A DNA stretch of 38,552 bases from Desulfobacterales bacterium (GTDB lineage: Bacteria > Desulfobacterota > Desulfobacteria > Desulfobacterales > JAHDSC01): contig JAFGES010000126.1 of NCBI GenBank assembly GCA_016931455.1, positions 1 through 38,552 of the forward strand, given 5' to 3'. Position numbers and translations under genes: made by a program. The notes under the pieces are model-generated. The model did no database searches and had not been told where the DNA came from. It saw only the letters and a list, made by a program, of their open reading frames with translations. Below, piece by piece: positions 8,109 to 16,467 of this stretch. Every line of letters starts with the position of its first letter. Position 1 is the first letter of the stretch.

Positions 8109-8831
8109 TTAGAGTATCTCCTTTAGGAACAATTTTGTTCTTTCATGCTGGGGATTCTTGAAAAAGTGCTCCGGAGTTCCACCTTCCAGTATCTTGCCGT
8201 AATCCATGAAAAATATTCGATCGGCCACTTCTCGGGCAAAGCCCATTTCATGGGTGACGACAATCATGGTTATGCCCTCGCGTGCAAGATCTTTCATAAC
8301 GTTAAGCACTTCATTGATCATCTCAGGATCAAGCGCAGAGGTCGGCTCATCAAAAAGCATCACTTTGGGGCGCATGGCCAATCCACGGGCGATGGCTACG
8401 CGTTGCTGCTGGCCGCCGGAAAGTTCGGCCGGGTATTTATGAGCCTGCTCATGAATTCCAACGCGCTCTAATAATTCATAAGCAATTTTTTCAGCTTCTT
8501 TCTTGGGAATTTTTTTTGCCTTCATCGGGGCAAGGGTAATATTTTTTAGTACGGTAATGTGAGGATACAGATTAAATTGCTGAAACACCATCCCCACCTC
8601 AGCTCTCAACTGATTAATATCGGTTTCCGGACTATTGATGTCTTTGCCTTCGACGATAATTTTGCCCTGTTGAATATCTTCAAGGCGATTAATACATCGA
8701 ATAAAAGTGCTCTTACCTGAACCACTAGGTCCGCAAATAACAACGACTTCACCCGAGTTGATATGCTCGCTGATTCCTTGAAGCACATGAAAATCACCAT
8801 ACCATTTATGAATATTTTCTATTTTGATCAA
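8109..8831 (-). CDS. Polar amino-acid ABC transporter ATPase (GlnQ type)
   Basis: This 240-residue cytoplasmic ATPase energises the importer. It shows Walker A GPSGSGKS (34-41), Q-loop VFQQFNL, signature LSGGQ (137-141), Walker B VMLFDEP (157-163) and the H-loop [15 protein letters not shown] that marks the GlnQ/GltL group. It starts with TTG at 8829-8831, with AGAGG upstream. It is the first cistron of the operon. The second importer at 13.2-15.9 kb has no ATPase of its own and might share this one. Confidence 0.93.
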   Translation of the reverse strand: MIKIENIHKWYGDFHVLQGISEHINSGEVVVICGPSGSGKSTFIRCINRLEDIQQGKIIVEGKDINSPETDINQLRAEVGMVFQQFNLYPHITVLKNITLAPMKAKKIPKKEAEKIAYELLERVGIHEQAHKYPAELSGGQQQRVAIARGLAMRPKVMLFDEPTSALDPEMINEVLNVMKDLAREGITMIVVTHEMGFAREVADRIFFMDYGKILEGGTPEHFFKNPQHERTKLFLKEIL

Positions 8832-9035
8832 TATTTACCTCTGCCGGTTTTCTAAAGCCGAATTCATAACATTGTGACAAAAAAATCAATAGTCGGCTTC
8901 ATCATATTGCAATTAGATTCAGTTAATGAATATGACAAAAATATAATTTTAAGTCAAGATAATTGAAATTTTATAGACAGTGCGCATTCATTGATAAAAT
9001 AGTTATTTTAAGTAATAAGGAAGATTAATCGGCAT
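8832..9035. other. Intergenic region: leader of the amino-acid importer operon
   Basis: It holds the promoter annotated at 8929-8957 and, in the transcribed leader, a 7-bp inverted repeat (AAGCCGA 8855-8861 with TCGGCTT 8893-8899) separated by 31 nt. I see no terminator for rtcB on its far side and no small gene. Confidence 0.4.
8929..8957 (-). promoter_or_regulatory. Candidate sigma-70 promoter for the amino-acid importer operon
   Basis: Read on the minus strand, TTGACT (8952-8957) is followed after 17 nt by CATATT (8929-8934). Transcription would start near 8922, giving a leader of about 90 nt before the ATPase start codon. Confidence 0.5.
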
Positions 9036-10466
9036 TTAGCCCTTGATGCAAATGATTGGTTTTACCTTAGCGACTTTACTCGTAAGACCGGCTTTTTCGG
9101 CAGCCTCAATGACGGTATCGATATCTTTGTAAGCCCCGGGGGCTTCTTCGGCGATCCCCCTCATAGACCGACTGCGAATCAGAATTCCCTTTTCTTCCAA
9201 TTCTCCTATAACCTGGCTGCCTCTCCAGTGTTTGGTCGCTTTCTTACGACTCATGCAACGACCGGCTCCATGACAGGCGGAACCAAAGGCTTTCTGCAGT
9301 CCATCTTTAGTTCCCGTTAAGATATAGGAAGCCGTACCCATGCTACCACCAATCAAAACCGGTTGCCCAATATTTCTAAATGCCGGCGGCAAGTTTGGAT
9401 GCCCGGGACCAAATGCTCGAGTAGCGCCTTTCCGATGAACATAAACGTTTTTTTCTTTCCCCTCAATCTGATGTTTCTCCATTTTGCATGTATTATGAGA
9501 GACATCGTAAAGCAATGGAAGAGAAGTATTCGGAAAAATTTCGGCAAAAACATCGCGAATCAAATGCATGATAACTTGACGATTGGCTAAAGCACAGTTA
9601 ATCGCCGCCCGCATGGCCCCAAGATACTGCACGCCCACCGGTGAATCAAGCGGGGCACAGGCCAACTCGCGATCAGGCAAATGAATACCGTATTTGGGAG
9701 CGGAGGTTACCATGAGTTTGAGAAACTCCGTGCCGATCTGATGACCCAGTCCACGAGAGCCGCAATGAAGGCTCACGACGACTTCGCCCTGATTGAGCCC
9801 GAAAACGGTTGCGGAGCCGGGATTGTAGATTTCTTCAATGACCTGGATCTCAAGGTAATGATTACCTGATCCCAACGTCCCGACTTCATCTTCCTGACGT
9901 TTCTTGGCGCGCGCAGAAACATATTCCGGCTTAGCTTCAGCCATTCGACCATGTTCTTCAATCCGTTCTAGGTCCGATTTCGTTCCATAACCTTGGGCAA
10001 CGGCCCATTGAGCGCCTCCGCTGAGCATTTTATCCATTTCTTTTAGATTGAGGTGCAACAATCCGGTACTACCCACGCCGGCCGGAATATTGTGGTAAAG
10101 AAGATCGGCAAGTTTTTTTTGAACGGCAAAGACTTCATCTGCATGTAGACCGGTGAGCATTGTCCGTACCCCACAGGAAATATCAAATCCAACGCCTCCG
10201 GCCGATATCACCCCTCCCTGCTCGGGGTCAAAAGCCGCCACTCCACCAATTGGGAATCCATACCCCCAATGCGCATCGGGCATTGCATATGCCGCTTTGA
10301 CAATACCGGGCAATGTGGCCACATTGGTTATTTGTTCATATACTTTTTGATCCATTTCAAGAAGCTGATCTTTACCGGCGTAAATGATCGCCGGTACCCG
10401 CATTTGACCAAAAGGCAAAATGTGCCATTCGAAGTCGGATTGCTTTTTTAAACCTGAAAGATCCAT
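9036..10466 (-). CDS. rtcB: RNA-splicing ligase RtcB
   Basis: RtcB is a GTP- and Mn-dependent RNA ligase that joins 2',3'-cyclic phosphate (or 3'-phosphate) to 5'-OH ends. Motifs in order are DAHWGYGFPIGGVAAFD, the metal-site segment GVGFDISCGVR, LGSGNHYLEI, SLHCGSRGLGHQIG, YDVSHNTCKMEKH, IGGSMGTASYILTG and the guanylylated-His motif ACHGAGRCMSR. Length is normal. The frame is open from 10487, but AAAGGAGG is correctly spaced only from the ATG at 10464-10466, giving 476 residues and avoiding overlap with the archease gene. The archease gene lies 13 nt upstream. Confidence 0.95.
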   Translation of the reverse strand: MDLSGLKKQSDFEWHILPFGQMRVPAIIYAGKDQLLEMDQKVYEQITNVATLPGIVKAAYAMPDAHWGYGFPIGGVAAFDPEQGGVISAGGVGFDISCGVRTMLTGLHADEVFAVQKKLADLLYHNIPAGVGSTGLLHLNLKEMDKMLSGGAQWAVAQGYGTKSDLERIEEHGRMAEAKPEYVSARAKKRQEDEVGTLGSGNHYLEIQVIEEIYNPGSATVFGLNQGEVVVSLHCGSRGLGHQIGTEFLKLMVTSAPKYGIHLPDRELACAPLDSPVGVQYLGAMRAAINCALANRQVIMHLIRDVFAEIFPNTSLPLLYDVSHNTCKMEKHQIEGKEKNVYVHRKGATRAFGPGHPNLPPAFRNIGQPVLIGGSMGTASYILTGTKDGLQKAFGSACHGAGRCMSRKKATKHWRGSQVIGELEEKGILIRSRSMRGIAEEAPGAYKDIDTVIEAAEKAGLTSKVAKVKPIICIKG

Positions 10467-10479
10467 CGCGCCCCTCCTT

Positions 10480-10902
10480 TTATACATCTACAATACACTG
10501 GGCCAACCACAAACCCTCTGTTGTTTTAACGATCCGCAGCTCGGTAAAGGTGGCTCCCTTGACTTCCACCGCGGGTTGATGCCTTTTGTTTGAAATACTT
10601 TCACCCCAAAGTGTTGCCTGCAAACATATCTTTTCTATCGTTACTTCAAATCGACTAAAAAGCATTCTACGGGTCATCATTTCATAAATGAGCGCATTCA
10701 ACCAATCAAACAGCAAAAGCTCATGATCCGGTGCTTCACATTGAATCGAAATCGCATCTAAAGGCTTTACTTTTTTTGGAACGGTAATTACGGCCGTTAG
10801 GGCTAAAGCAACTTGTTCAAAAGCTTCCGATATTGTCCGACCAATTCCCCGGACTCCAATATCCGCCTGATGGTGAAAGTGCTCCCAACGCTGAACAGAC
10901 AT
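10480..10902 (-). CDS. Archease (RtcB activator)
   Basis: Archease is a small metal-binding protein that promotes RtcB guanylylation and turnover. The N-terminal signature WEHFHHQADIGVRGIG carries the conserved Asp, and the protein ends CIVDV, the usual archease terminus with a metal-binding Asp. The start at 10900-10902 (140 residues) is preferred over 10929 because AAAGGAGAA is well placed only for it. It lies 13 nt upstream of rtcB in the same operon, a common pairing in bacteria and archaea. Confidence 0.9.
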   Translation of the reverse strand: MSVQRWEHFHHQADIGVRGIGRTISEAFEQVALALTAVITVPKKVKPLDAISIQCEAPDHELLLFDWLNALIYEMMTRRMLFSRFEVTIEKICLQATLWGESISNKRHQPAVEVKGATFTELRIVKTTEGLWLAQCIVDV

Positions 10903-10959
10903 CACAAGCTTCTCCTTTTTATTCATCAATCTTCATTGTAAAGAAAGATTTATGCATGA

Positions 10960-11763
10960 TTATTTGGCCGTTTTGCCCACCAAAATTTTAACAGCCTCCA
11001 TATATTCTGAAAAACCGCGCTGAAAAATATCATTGTGATTGGCACCTGGAATTTTCAATAAAGTTTTGTCCTCGGCTCGGCAAGCATCAAAAAGGGCCTG
11101 ACCATCTGCAAACGGTATAATATGATCGCGCTCGGCATGAATAATTAAAGTGGGTTTTTCGAATAATCGTATTTTATCAAGATTTCGAAAACCGACCTCT
11201 TCTTTAAATTCAACGGCTTGCAAGTCGACGCCCATAAGCTGCAGCAAGGGACCGGCATAGGCAAATCCGCTTTCGACAATCAGAGCGTCAATTTCGTTTT
11301 TGTAATTAGCTGCAAGTTCAAGCACTGATGCACTTCCCAATGATCTACCCATAGCGATAAATGAGCTTGTATATTCATTTTCTTTTAACCATTTGCGAAC
11401 AAATTCAAAAATCACATGACAGTCCCGCATCATGGCGGTTATGGTCGGTCGACCCGTTGAACGTCCATAACCCCGGTAATCGACCGGTATAAAATTAATT
11501 CCCATCCGGTTATATATGGGACCCAGTTCATCATAATCAGCTACAATTTCACCATTGCCGTGAAAGTAAAGCATATTAGGGGCTGTTTTTTGGGTCATAT
11601 GAAACCGCGCACCGATGACGACATCCGCCTCAACTGAAATAAGCATGTTGCGGGCATGAATATTAGTGTCCGCACCCTTCCATTCCACCCTGGGGTGAAA
11701 TAAAGAGCTTAGAACCTCCGGTTGATCAAGAGTTGAATAATCGATTTTAGAAATATCTATCAT
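10960..11763 (-). CDS. Alpha/beta hydrolase
   Basis: This 267-residue cytoplasmic serine hydrolase resembles ABHD13/17-like proteins. Visible elements are the oxyanion strand MLYFHGNGE, the turn YRGYGRSTG, the nucleophile elbow GRSLGS, the acid in HAERDHIIPF and the catalytic His in PGANHNDIF. No signal peptide is present. A strong GGAGGTG precedes the ATG. It lies upstream of archease and rtcB on the same strand with a 57-nt gap, so co-transcription is possible. The substrate is unknown; esterase or thioesterase activity is only a family expectation. Confidence 0.85.
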   Translation of the reverse strand: MIDISKIDYSTLDQPEVLSSLFHPRVEWKGADTNIHARNMLISVEADVVIGARFHMTQKTAPNMLYFHGNGEIVADYDELGPIYNRMGINFIPVDYRGYGRSTGRPTITAMMRDCHVIFEFVRKWLKENEYTSSFIAMGRSLGSASVLELAANYKNEIDALIVESGFAYAGPLLQLMGVDLQAVEFKEEVGFRNLDKIRLFEKPTLIIHAERDHIIPFADGQALFDACRAEDKTLLKIPGANHNDIFQRGFSEYMEAVKILVGKTAK

Positions 11764-11803
11764 AGGTTCACCTCCATCTCTTGGGCATATTGTAAGTATA
11801 ATT

Positions 11804-13141
11804 TTATATATCTTTCAACAATTTGTTTTCCGGCAATTTTTCAATTGCATCTCTAAATTTTTGCAGCGTTTCGGATAAAGCTTTAAATTCGTTCGTCTGT
11901 GCTGTCGGTATCGTATCAATACCTCTACGATCCAAAGCTTCAATGATATATTGTATTGTTAAAATGTTAATATCAAGGGCGGGTTGAAAAGCCGGTTCAA
12001 TATACTCTTCCGTCATTGTACCCGTCAAAATCCTGCTTTCAGCCAATTCCTGTAACACTTCATGAACCAATAGAATCGGCATTTCTAAAATACCTGAAAT
12101 CTCAGTCGCACTTAAGGGATCTTTTCCCTTGGAAAAATTGATAATTATTAAACGGGCAATTTGAAGCGAAATCAATTTTCTGAATGAAAGGCTGATCCGG
12201 CGGCAATCCAGTTCATATTCATACAGATAAACGTTCTGATGGGCAAAACAGAATTCAGCTCCAAAAAGTACGATCAGCCAACTCAACTGCAACCAAATTA
12301 AAAATAAAGGCAACGCGGCGAAACTGCCGTAAATTGCATTATACTTGGTTACACCTACTTGAAAGGTAATATACCCCAATTGCGCAATCTGAAATATGGT
12401 CCCGGAAAGTATACCGGCGATCAGGCTGGAAGTGAAATTAACCTTCGTGTTCGGCATAAAAATAAAATTAAGGGTAAAAAGGCCCCAGATGAGAACATAA
12501 GGTAAAAATTTCAAAAGAAAAAATATGAGCGGGCTTATAAATCCCAATAACGAGATCTTTGCAGTTATCAATGTAACCTGAGTTGTAATAAAAACTGTCA
12601 CACTGCCGGCCATGATGACAAGGATAGGACAAATCATGATAATAAAAAGATAATCAGTGAATTTTCGTAACAATGTTCTTGATTTCTTTATTTTCCAGAT
12701 ATCATTTAAAGAACTTTCAATATGGCTTAACAATTTTATCACCGTCCAAAAAAGAACGACGACACCGATACCGGCGATTAATCCGCCTTTAGTATTTTCA
12801 AGCAGATTATGGGCAAAATCGGCAATTCGGATCACAACATCTTGTTGTGCGACAAATTTTTCTAAAAGCTCCTTTTCAAGAAGTTTTTCAAAACCAAAAC
12901 CCTTCGCAATACCAAAAACCATAGCCAGAACCGGTACAATGGACAACAGTGAATAGAAAGTCAGTGCGGAAGCTCTTAACACGCATTTATCTTTATTAAA
13001 TCCACGTAAAGTCAAAAGGACAATTCTCAATTGCTTGATGGAAAATGCCTTTATTGGGGAAAGCCTTTTTAAACGAATTCTCCAGATATCAATTTTAATA
13101 AAACGAATAGTTTTAGATTTTAGTTCCCTGGCTATTTTCAT
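11804..13141 (-). CDS. YihY/BrkB-family inner-membrane protein
   Basis: This 445-residue protein has about six membrane helices in residues 50-300. Family landmarks are the N-terminal RASALTFYSLLSIVPVLAMVFGIAKGFG, WTVIKLLSHIESSLNDIWKI and AIYGSFAALPLFLIWLQLSWLIVLFGAEFCFA. The last 140 residues are cytoplasmic and look like a winged helix (LSATEISGILEMPILLVHEVLQELAES), an extension common in bacterial YihY proteins. The family's biochemical role is not established. The stop codon lies 40 nt before the hydrolase start. Confidence 0.85.
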   Translation of the reverse strand: MKIARELKSKTIRFIKIDIWRIRLKRLSPIKAFSIKQLRIVLLTLRGFNKDKCVLRASALTFYSLLSIVPVLAMVFGIAKGFGFEKLLEKELLEKFVAQQDVVIRIADFAHNLLENTKGGLIAGIGVVVLFWTVIKLLSHIESSLNDIWKIKKSRTLLRKFTDYLFIIMICPILVIMAGSVTVFITTQVTLITAKISLLGFISPLIFFLLKFLPYVLIWGLFTLNFIFMPNTKVNFTSSLIAGILSGTIFQIAQLGYITFQVGVTKYNAIYGSFAALPLFLIWLQLSWLIVLFGAEFCFAHQNVYLYEYELDCRRISLSFRKLISLQIARLIIINFSKGKDPLSATEISGILEMPILLVHEVLQELAESRILTGTMTEEYIEPAFQPALDINILTIQYIIEALDRRGIDTIPTAQTNEFKALSETLQKFRDAIEKLPENKLLKDI

Positions 13142-13205
13142 TTATTGAACCCTATTTTTCCGTCAATAAAAGCTGTTCTTTTTTGTTTATTTTTAAGATT
13201 GCATT

Positions 13206-14090
13206 TCACGCTTCGTTTTTTCTCATGTAAATCTCCATACGTTCCACAGCCAAAGAGCAGGAAAGCGTTAAGACCAAGTAAAGAGCTGTAACTGTGATCC
13301 AAACTTCAAAGGTCAAATAGGTAGCCGACATCAATTCCATGGCCTGAAATGTTAATTCCTGAATAGAGATAACCGAAACAATAGATGAGTCTTTGATTGT
13401 GGAAATAAATTGACCGGCTAAAGGAGGTAGAATTCTTTTGGTTGCCTGGGGCATAATAATATAGCGAATCTGCTGCCGGCTTGACAAGCCGCATGCGATT
13501 GCCGCCTCCCATTGTCCTTTTTCAATGGATTGGATACCTGCTCTGACAATTTCTGCGATATAGGCTCCTTCAAAAATCGCCAAAGTAATCAACGCTGATA
13601 AAAATTCTGAAAATAAAGACGGCGGAGCAAATAGAAACGTCACACAGGCCTGAGAATTTTCACTCAGATTTCTGATAAAGGTGTCTACGCCGATAACCGG
13701 TAAAATCTGATTGCCAACAAAATAATAAAATATAAAAATCAAAACCAGGGGGGGTAAATTTCGAATTAATTCCACATAGGTTCGGGCCAGAAGCCGTTTG
13801 AAAAGGCTGGAGCTAATTCGACATAAACCCATCGCCGTTCCAATGATAACGGCCAGCAATGTGCTCCAAATGCTTAACCGAATCGTGGTGAAAAGGCCTT
13901 GTATCAGTAGATTTGCTACCCACTTGCCTTTCTGTGGATCATAACAAAAAAGGTACTGGGGTATGACATCCCATTCCCAATGATAATGAAGCCTGATTTT
14001 TATTCGATAAGCAATATAAAAAAGAGCGGCCAAAATAAGCAGTGCTATTATAATATCAATTGATATACTGAATTTATTATATCTTTTCAC
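13206..14090 (-). CDS. Amino-acid ABC transporter permease, second importer (distal)
   Basis: This 294-residue inner-membrane permease is of the GlnP/AapM type. The N-terminal extension with an extra helix (IDIIIALLILAALFYIAYRI) and WDVIPQYLFC are typical of the longer AapQ/GltK-like subunits. The EAA loop is AEIVRAGIQSIEKGQWEAAIACG with IMPQATKRILPPLAGQF. It is the last gene of a permease-binding protein-permease set. No ATPase gene is adjacent; upstream sequence leads to the palindromic repeat and downstream is yihY-like. Confidence 0.9.
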   Translation of the reverse strand: MKRYNKFSISIDIIIALLILAALFYIAYRIKIRLHYHWEWDVIPQYLFCYDPQKGKWVANLLIQGLFTTIRLSIWSTLLAVIIGTAMGLCRISSSLFKRLLARTYVELIRNLPPLVLIFIFYYFVGNQILPVIGVDTFIRNLSENSQACVTFLFAPPSLFSEFLSALITLAIFEGAYIAEIVRAGIQSIEKGQWEAAIACGLSSRQQIRYIIMPQATKRILPPLAGQFISTIKDSSIVSVISIQELTFQAMELMSATYLTFEVWITVTALYLVLTLSCSLAVERMEIYMRKNEA

Positions 14091-14178
14091 CGGATGAGAA
14101 CCTTACTGCAAATCATATTAAGGCCGCCTTTTAAATAAAACCGATCAAACCAATGCAACGAGCCAACTTTTCTATAAA

Positions 14179-15012
14179 CTATTTCAGCATATCTTCCCAA
14201 CTTTTGCTGTCAAACCAATAGTGTTTACGTTCTTTTAACCAGCCTTCAGCGTCAACCACACGAATCCAGTTATTGAAATAATTAAGGGTATCAAAATCCC
14301 CTTTTCGAACTGCAAAGCCGATAGGCTCTTTGGTGAAGATCTCTTTAAGCGGCAGGAAAAATCTATCCGGGTATTTAAACACCTGGAATGCCGGCATCGG
14401 AGCGGAGCCGACGACCGCGTGAACTTTGCCGTTTAAAAGCTCTTGATAGGCATGTGATTCATCATCAAAAAGCCTTAACTGAGCTTTTGGCATAAACTGC
14501 TTGGCAGCGGTAACAGCAGTCGAGCCAAGTCTGGCTGCAAGGACGACATTGGGGTGATTAAAATCTTCCAGACTCTTAAAACCTGAAGCGATTTGTTTGT
14601 GTGCAACCATCGACATACCGGTATAATCATAGGGAATACTGAAATTGACTTTTAGATTGCGATCCGGTCGAATTCCCATGCCGCCGATAATAACGTCAAA
14701 CTTACCGGTGATAAGTGCCGGGATAATACCGGCCCATTTGGTAGGAACAAATTCAACTTTAACGCCCATATCCTGTGCAAGCCGGGTGGCAACATCAATC
14801 TCAAAACCAATTAATTTGCCGGTTTTGTCTTTCATTGCCCAAGGTACGAAAGTAGACATACCGACGCGCAAAACACCGCGTTTAAGCACCTTTTCAATCG
14901 TACTCTCGGTAATCAATTGCTGTTGAAGATTACCGGCAAAAGCAATACCACCTAAACGAACAATTAGAATTACAGCTACCGCAAACAATAAAAATTGTAA
15001 TCTTACCTTCAT
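14179..15012 (-). CDS. Amino-acid ABC transporter periplasmic binding protein, second importer
   Basis: This 277-residue SBP_bac_3-family protein has a signal peptide ending near IAFAGN (about residue 28). Landmarks are VLKRGVLRVGMSTFVPWAMKDKTGKLIGFEIDVATRLAQD, FDVIIGGMGIRPDRNLKVNFS and AARLGSTAVTAAKQF. It begins with an AAAGGAGA Shine-Dalgarno site and sits between two permease genes. The ligand cannot be told by eye; it is clearly different in sequence from the binding protein at 7.2-8.1 kb. Confidence 0.9.
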   Translation of the reverse strand: MKVRLQFLLFAVAVILIVRLGGIAFAGNLQQQLITESTIEKVLKRGVLRVGMSTFVPWAMKDKTGKLIGFEIDVATRLAQDMGVKVEFVPTKWAGIIPALITGKFDVIIGGMGIRPDRNLKVNFSIPYDYTGMSMVAHKQIASGFKSLEDFNHPNVVLAARLGSTAVTAAKQFMPKAQLRLFDDESHAYQELLNGKVHAVVGSAPMPAFQVFKYPDRFFLPLKEIFTKEPIGFAVRKGDFDTLNYFNNWIRVVDAEGWLKERKHYWFDSKSWEDMLK

Positions 15013-15069
15013 CGCTTATCTCCTTTCATGGATCGTAAATATTTTCTGATTTGAAAAAGGCTTAAAATA

Positions 15070-15861
15070 TTAAGATTCGATTCTAATTTTATTTTCCATA
15101 AAATTAACGACAATTGAAAGTGCTATGTTTATCAAGAGATAAATAAAGGCAACGACAAACCAAACTTCAAATACCAAATAGGTCTCTGCAGCAATCGCCT
15201 GTCCCTGCATGGTTAAATCGTATATGGCGATCGTACTTACCAGGGCTGAATCTTTGATCAGTGATATGGCTTGACTCGTTAAGGGAGGAAGAATGCGTCG
15301 AATGGCCTGCGGCAAAATAATATAACAATAGGTTTGTAAAGTGTTTAATCCGGAACTGTATGCAGCTTCCCACTGACTTTTATCAATAGAAACAATTCCG
15401 GAGCGAAATATTTCCGATGCATAGGCTCCTTCAAAAAGACTGAGCGCAAGAACCGCTGAGGAAAATCGACTAATACCAAGCACCGGAGACAAAACAAAAT
15501 AAATAAAAAAAAGCTGTACCAGCAGTGGTGTATTACGGATAATTTCTAAATATCCGCGGGCCAGAATTTTGCCCATCAATGAATTTGATAATCGAAGCAA
15601 CGCCGTTATAAGCCCCAGTAGGGTTGCAAGAATCAGACTGATTGCAGTAATGCGAAAAGTTACGATCAAACCCATAATTAGAGGGCCTGCTGTAAATTTA
15701 CCCTCGTCAAAAAAATAGATATATTGAGGGATCCGATACCATTGCCAATTATATCCCAACCGCTCGGTGCCACGGGCCATCAACCAGATGATAACGCTGA
15801 TCACTAAAAAATATTTAATGATATCGATCAGAGTTGAACGCTTAATCAAAATCATCTCCAC
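15070..15861 (-). CDS. Amino-acid ABC transporter permease, second importer (proximal)
   Basis: This 263-residue inner-membrane permease has a similar N-terminal extension (LGYNWQWYRIPQYIYFF) and an EAA loop SEIFRSGIVSIDKSQWEAAYSSG with ILPQAIRRILPPLTSQA. It is the first gene of the second importer. The open frame starts with GTG at 15861, with an ATG at 15855 and a TTG at 15849 as alternatives. A GGAG lies within the first codons and best fits the TTG, so the exact start is uncertain. Confidence 0.88.
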   Translation of the reverse strand: MEMILIKRSTLIDIIKYFLVISVIIWLMARGTERLGYNWQWYRIPQYIYFFDEGKFTAGPLIMGLIVTFRITAISLILATLLGLITALLRLSNSLMGKILARGYLEIIRNTPLLVQLFFIYFVLSPVLGISRFSSAVLALSLFEGAYASEIFRSGIVSIDKSQWEAAYSSGLNTLQTYCYIILPQAIRRILPPLTSQAISLIKDSALVSTIAIYDLTMQGQAIAAETYLVFEVWFVVAFIYLLINIALSIVVNFMENKIRIES

Positions 15862-15950
15862 AAACGGGTAAAGATTGATAAATCCGATTGGATAAATTAC
15901 TTTTAACTAAGATTAAGATAGGGCACCATAAATATCAAGGCTTAACTTAC

Positions 15951-16088
15951 TTCAATGTTTACCCTACGGGAAAGCCGGAGGACTCCAGATCCGGCGTTGC
16001 CAAGGGGTCGCAGTAGATTACTACGGCTTCCCCCTTGGCGCCTTGTCTCTGAAGCCCTCCGGCTTTTGCAACGTTGGGGTTAACTGAA
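15951..16088. repeat. Large imperfect palindrome, REP/MITE-like element
   Basis: About 138 nt fold on themselves. The ends match as imperfect inverted repeats (TTCA...ACCCTACG against TTCAGTTAACCCCAACG). Inside is a perfect 11-bp pair, AAAGCCGGAGG (15971-15981) with CCTCCGGCTTT (16056-16066). The centre pairs GCCAAGGGG (15999-16007) with CCCCTTGGC (16031-16039) and GTAG with CTAC. It is far more GC-rich than its surroundings and contains no gene. It may be a non-autonomous mobile palindrome. Confidence 0.7.
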
Positions 16089-16190
16089 CCTCGAGATTTA
16101 TGAGGATTCTAAAGGTTCTTTTTTTCCAGTTCATTTGCTGTAACAAAAATCTATTGACGTATAAAATCCGAAATGTTAGAAAGATTTTCC

Positions 16191-16199
16191 TGTTATAAT
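16191..16199 (+). promoter_or_regulatory. Candidate extended -10 promoter of the thiamine operon
   Basis: TG-T-TATAAT (16191-16199) is a perfect extended -10 element without a good -35. A second candidate, TTGACG (16154-16159) with TAGAAA 17 nt later, lies slightly upstream. Either would start an RNA about 100-130 nt before the riboswitch. Confidence 0.5.
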
Positions 16200-16306
16200 C
16201 ATCATAATATAATTAAGGTGGTTATGCAGCGGCGAATTCAATCGCCTAAAAGTTCTCAAAAGATTTTGGTCCAACTAATGGGCTAAAAAAATTATTACAA
16301 TTCAAT

Positions 16307-16385
16307 GTGTTAGGGGTGCCCTTGGAAAAAGGGCTGAGAAAAGACCCTGAAACTTGACCTGGATAATACCAGCGTAAGGAAACAC
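16307..16385 (+). promoter_or_regulatory. TPP riboswitch (THI element)
   Basis: The conserved THI-box parts are in order: outer stem GTGT (16307-16310) with ACAC near 16382-16385, then GGGGTGCCC, the GGGCTGAGA core, ACCCTGAAACTTGACCTGG and the closing AATACCAGCGTAAGGAA. The aptamer binds thiamine pyrophosphate. It precedes thiE and is followed at once by a strong terminator. Confidence 0.96.
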
Positions 16386-16404
16386 GTATTAAAACTTTAA
16401 GACT

Positions 16405-16450
16405 AAAAAAGCAGATACGGCTACCTTATGCCGTTATCTGCTTTTTTTTT
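16405..16450 (+). terminator. Riboswitch expression platform: intrinsic terminator
   Basis: The A-run and GCAGATA-CGGC (to about 16421) pair with GCCG-t-TATCTGC (from 16430) across one bulge, and ten or so T residues follow (16442-16450). It lies between the TPP aptamer and thiE. The expected mechanism is premature termination when TPP is bound. Confidence 0.9.
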
Positions 16451-16467
16451 GGAGTAAAATAAAGCCT

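Noticed and set aside
7719-8126. Longer open frame antisense to the binding-protein gene
   Set aside because: It is the complementary shadow of a clear transporter gene and lacks any protein-like motif.
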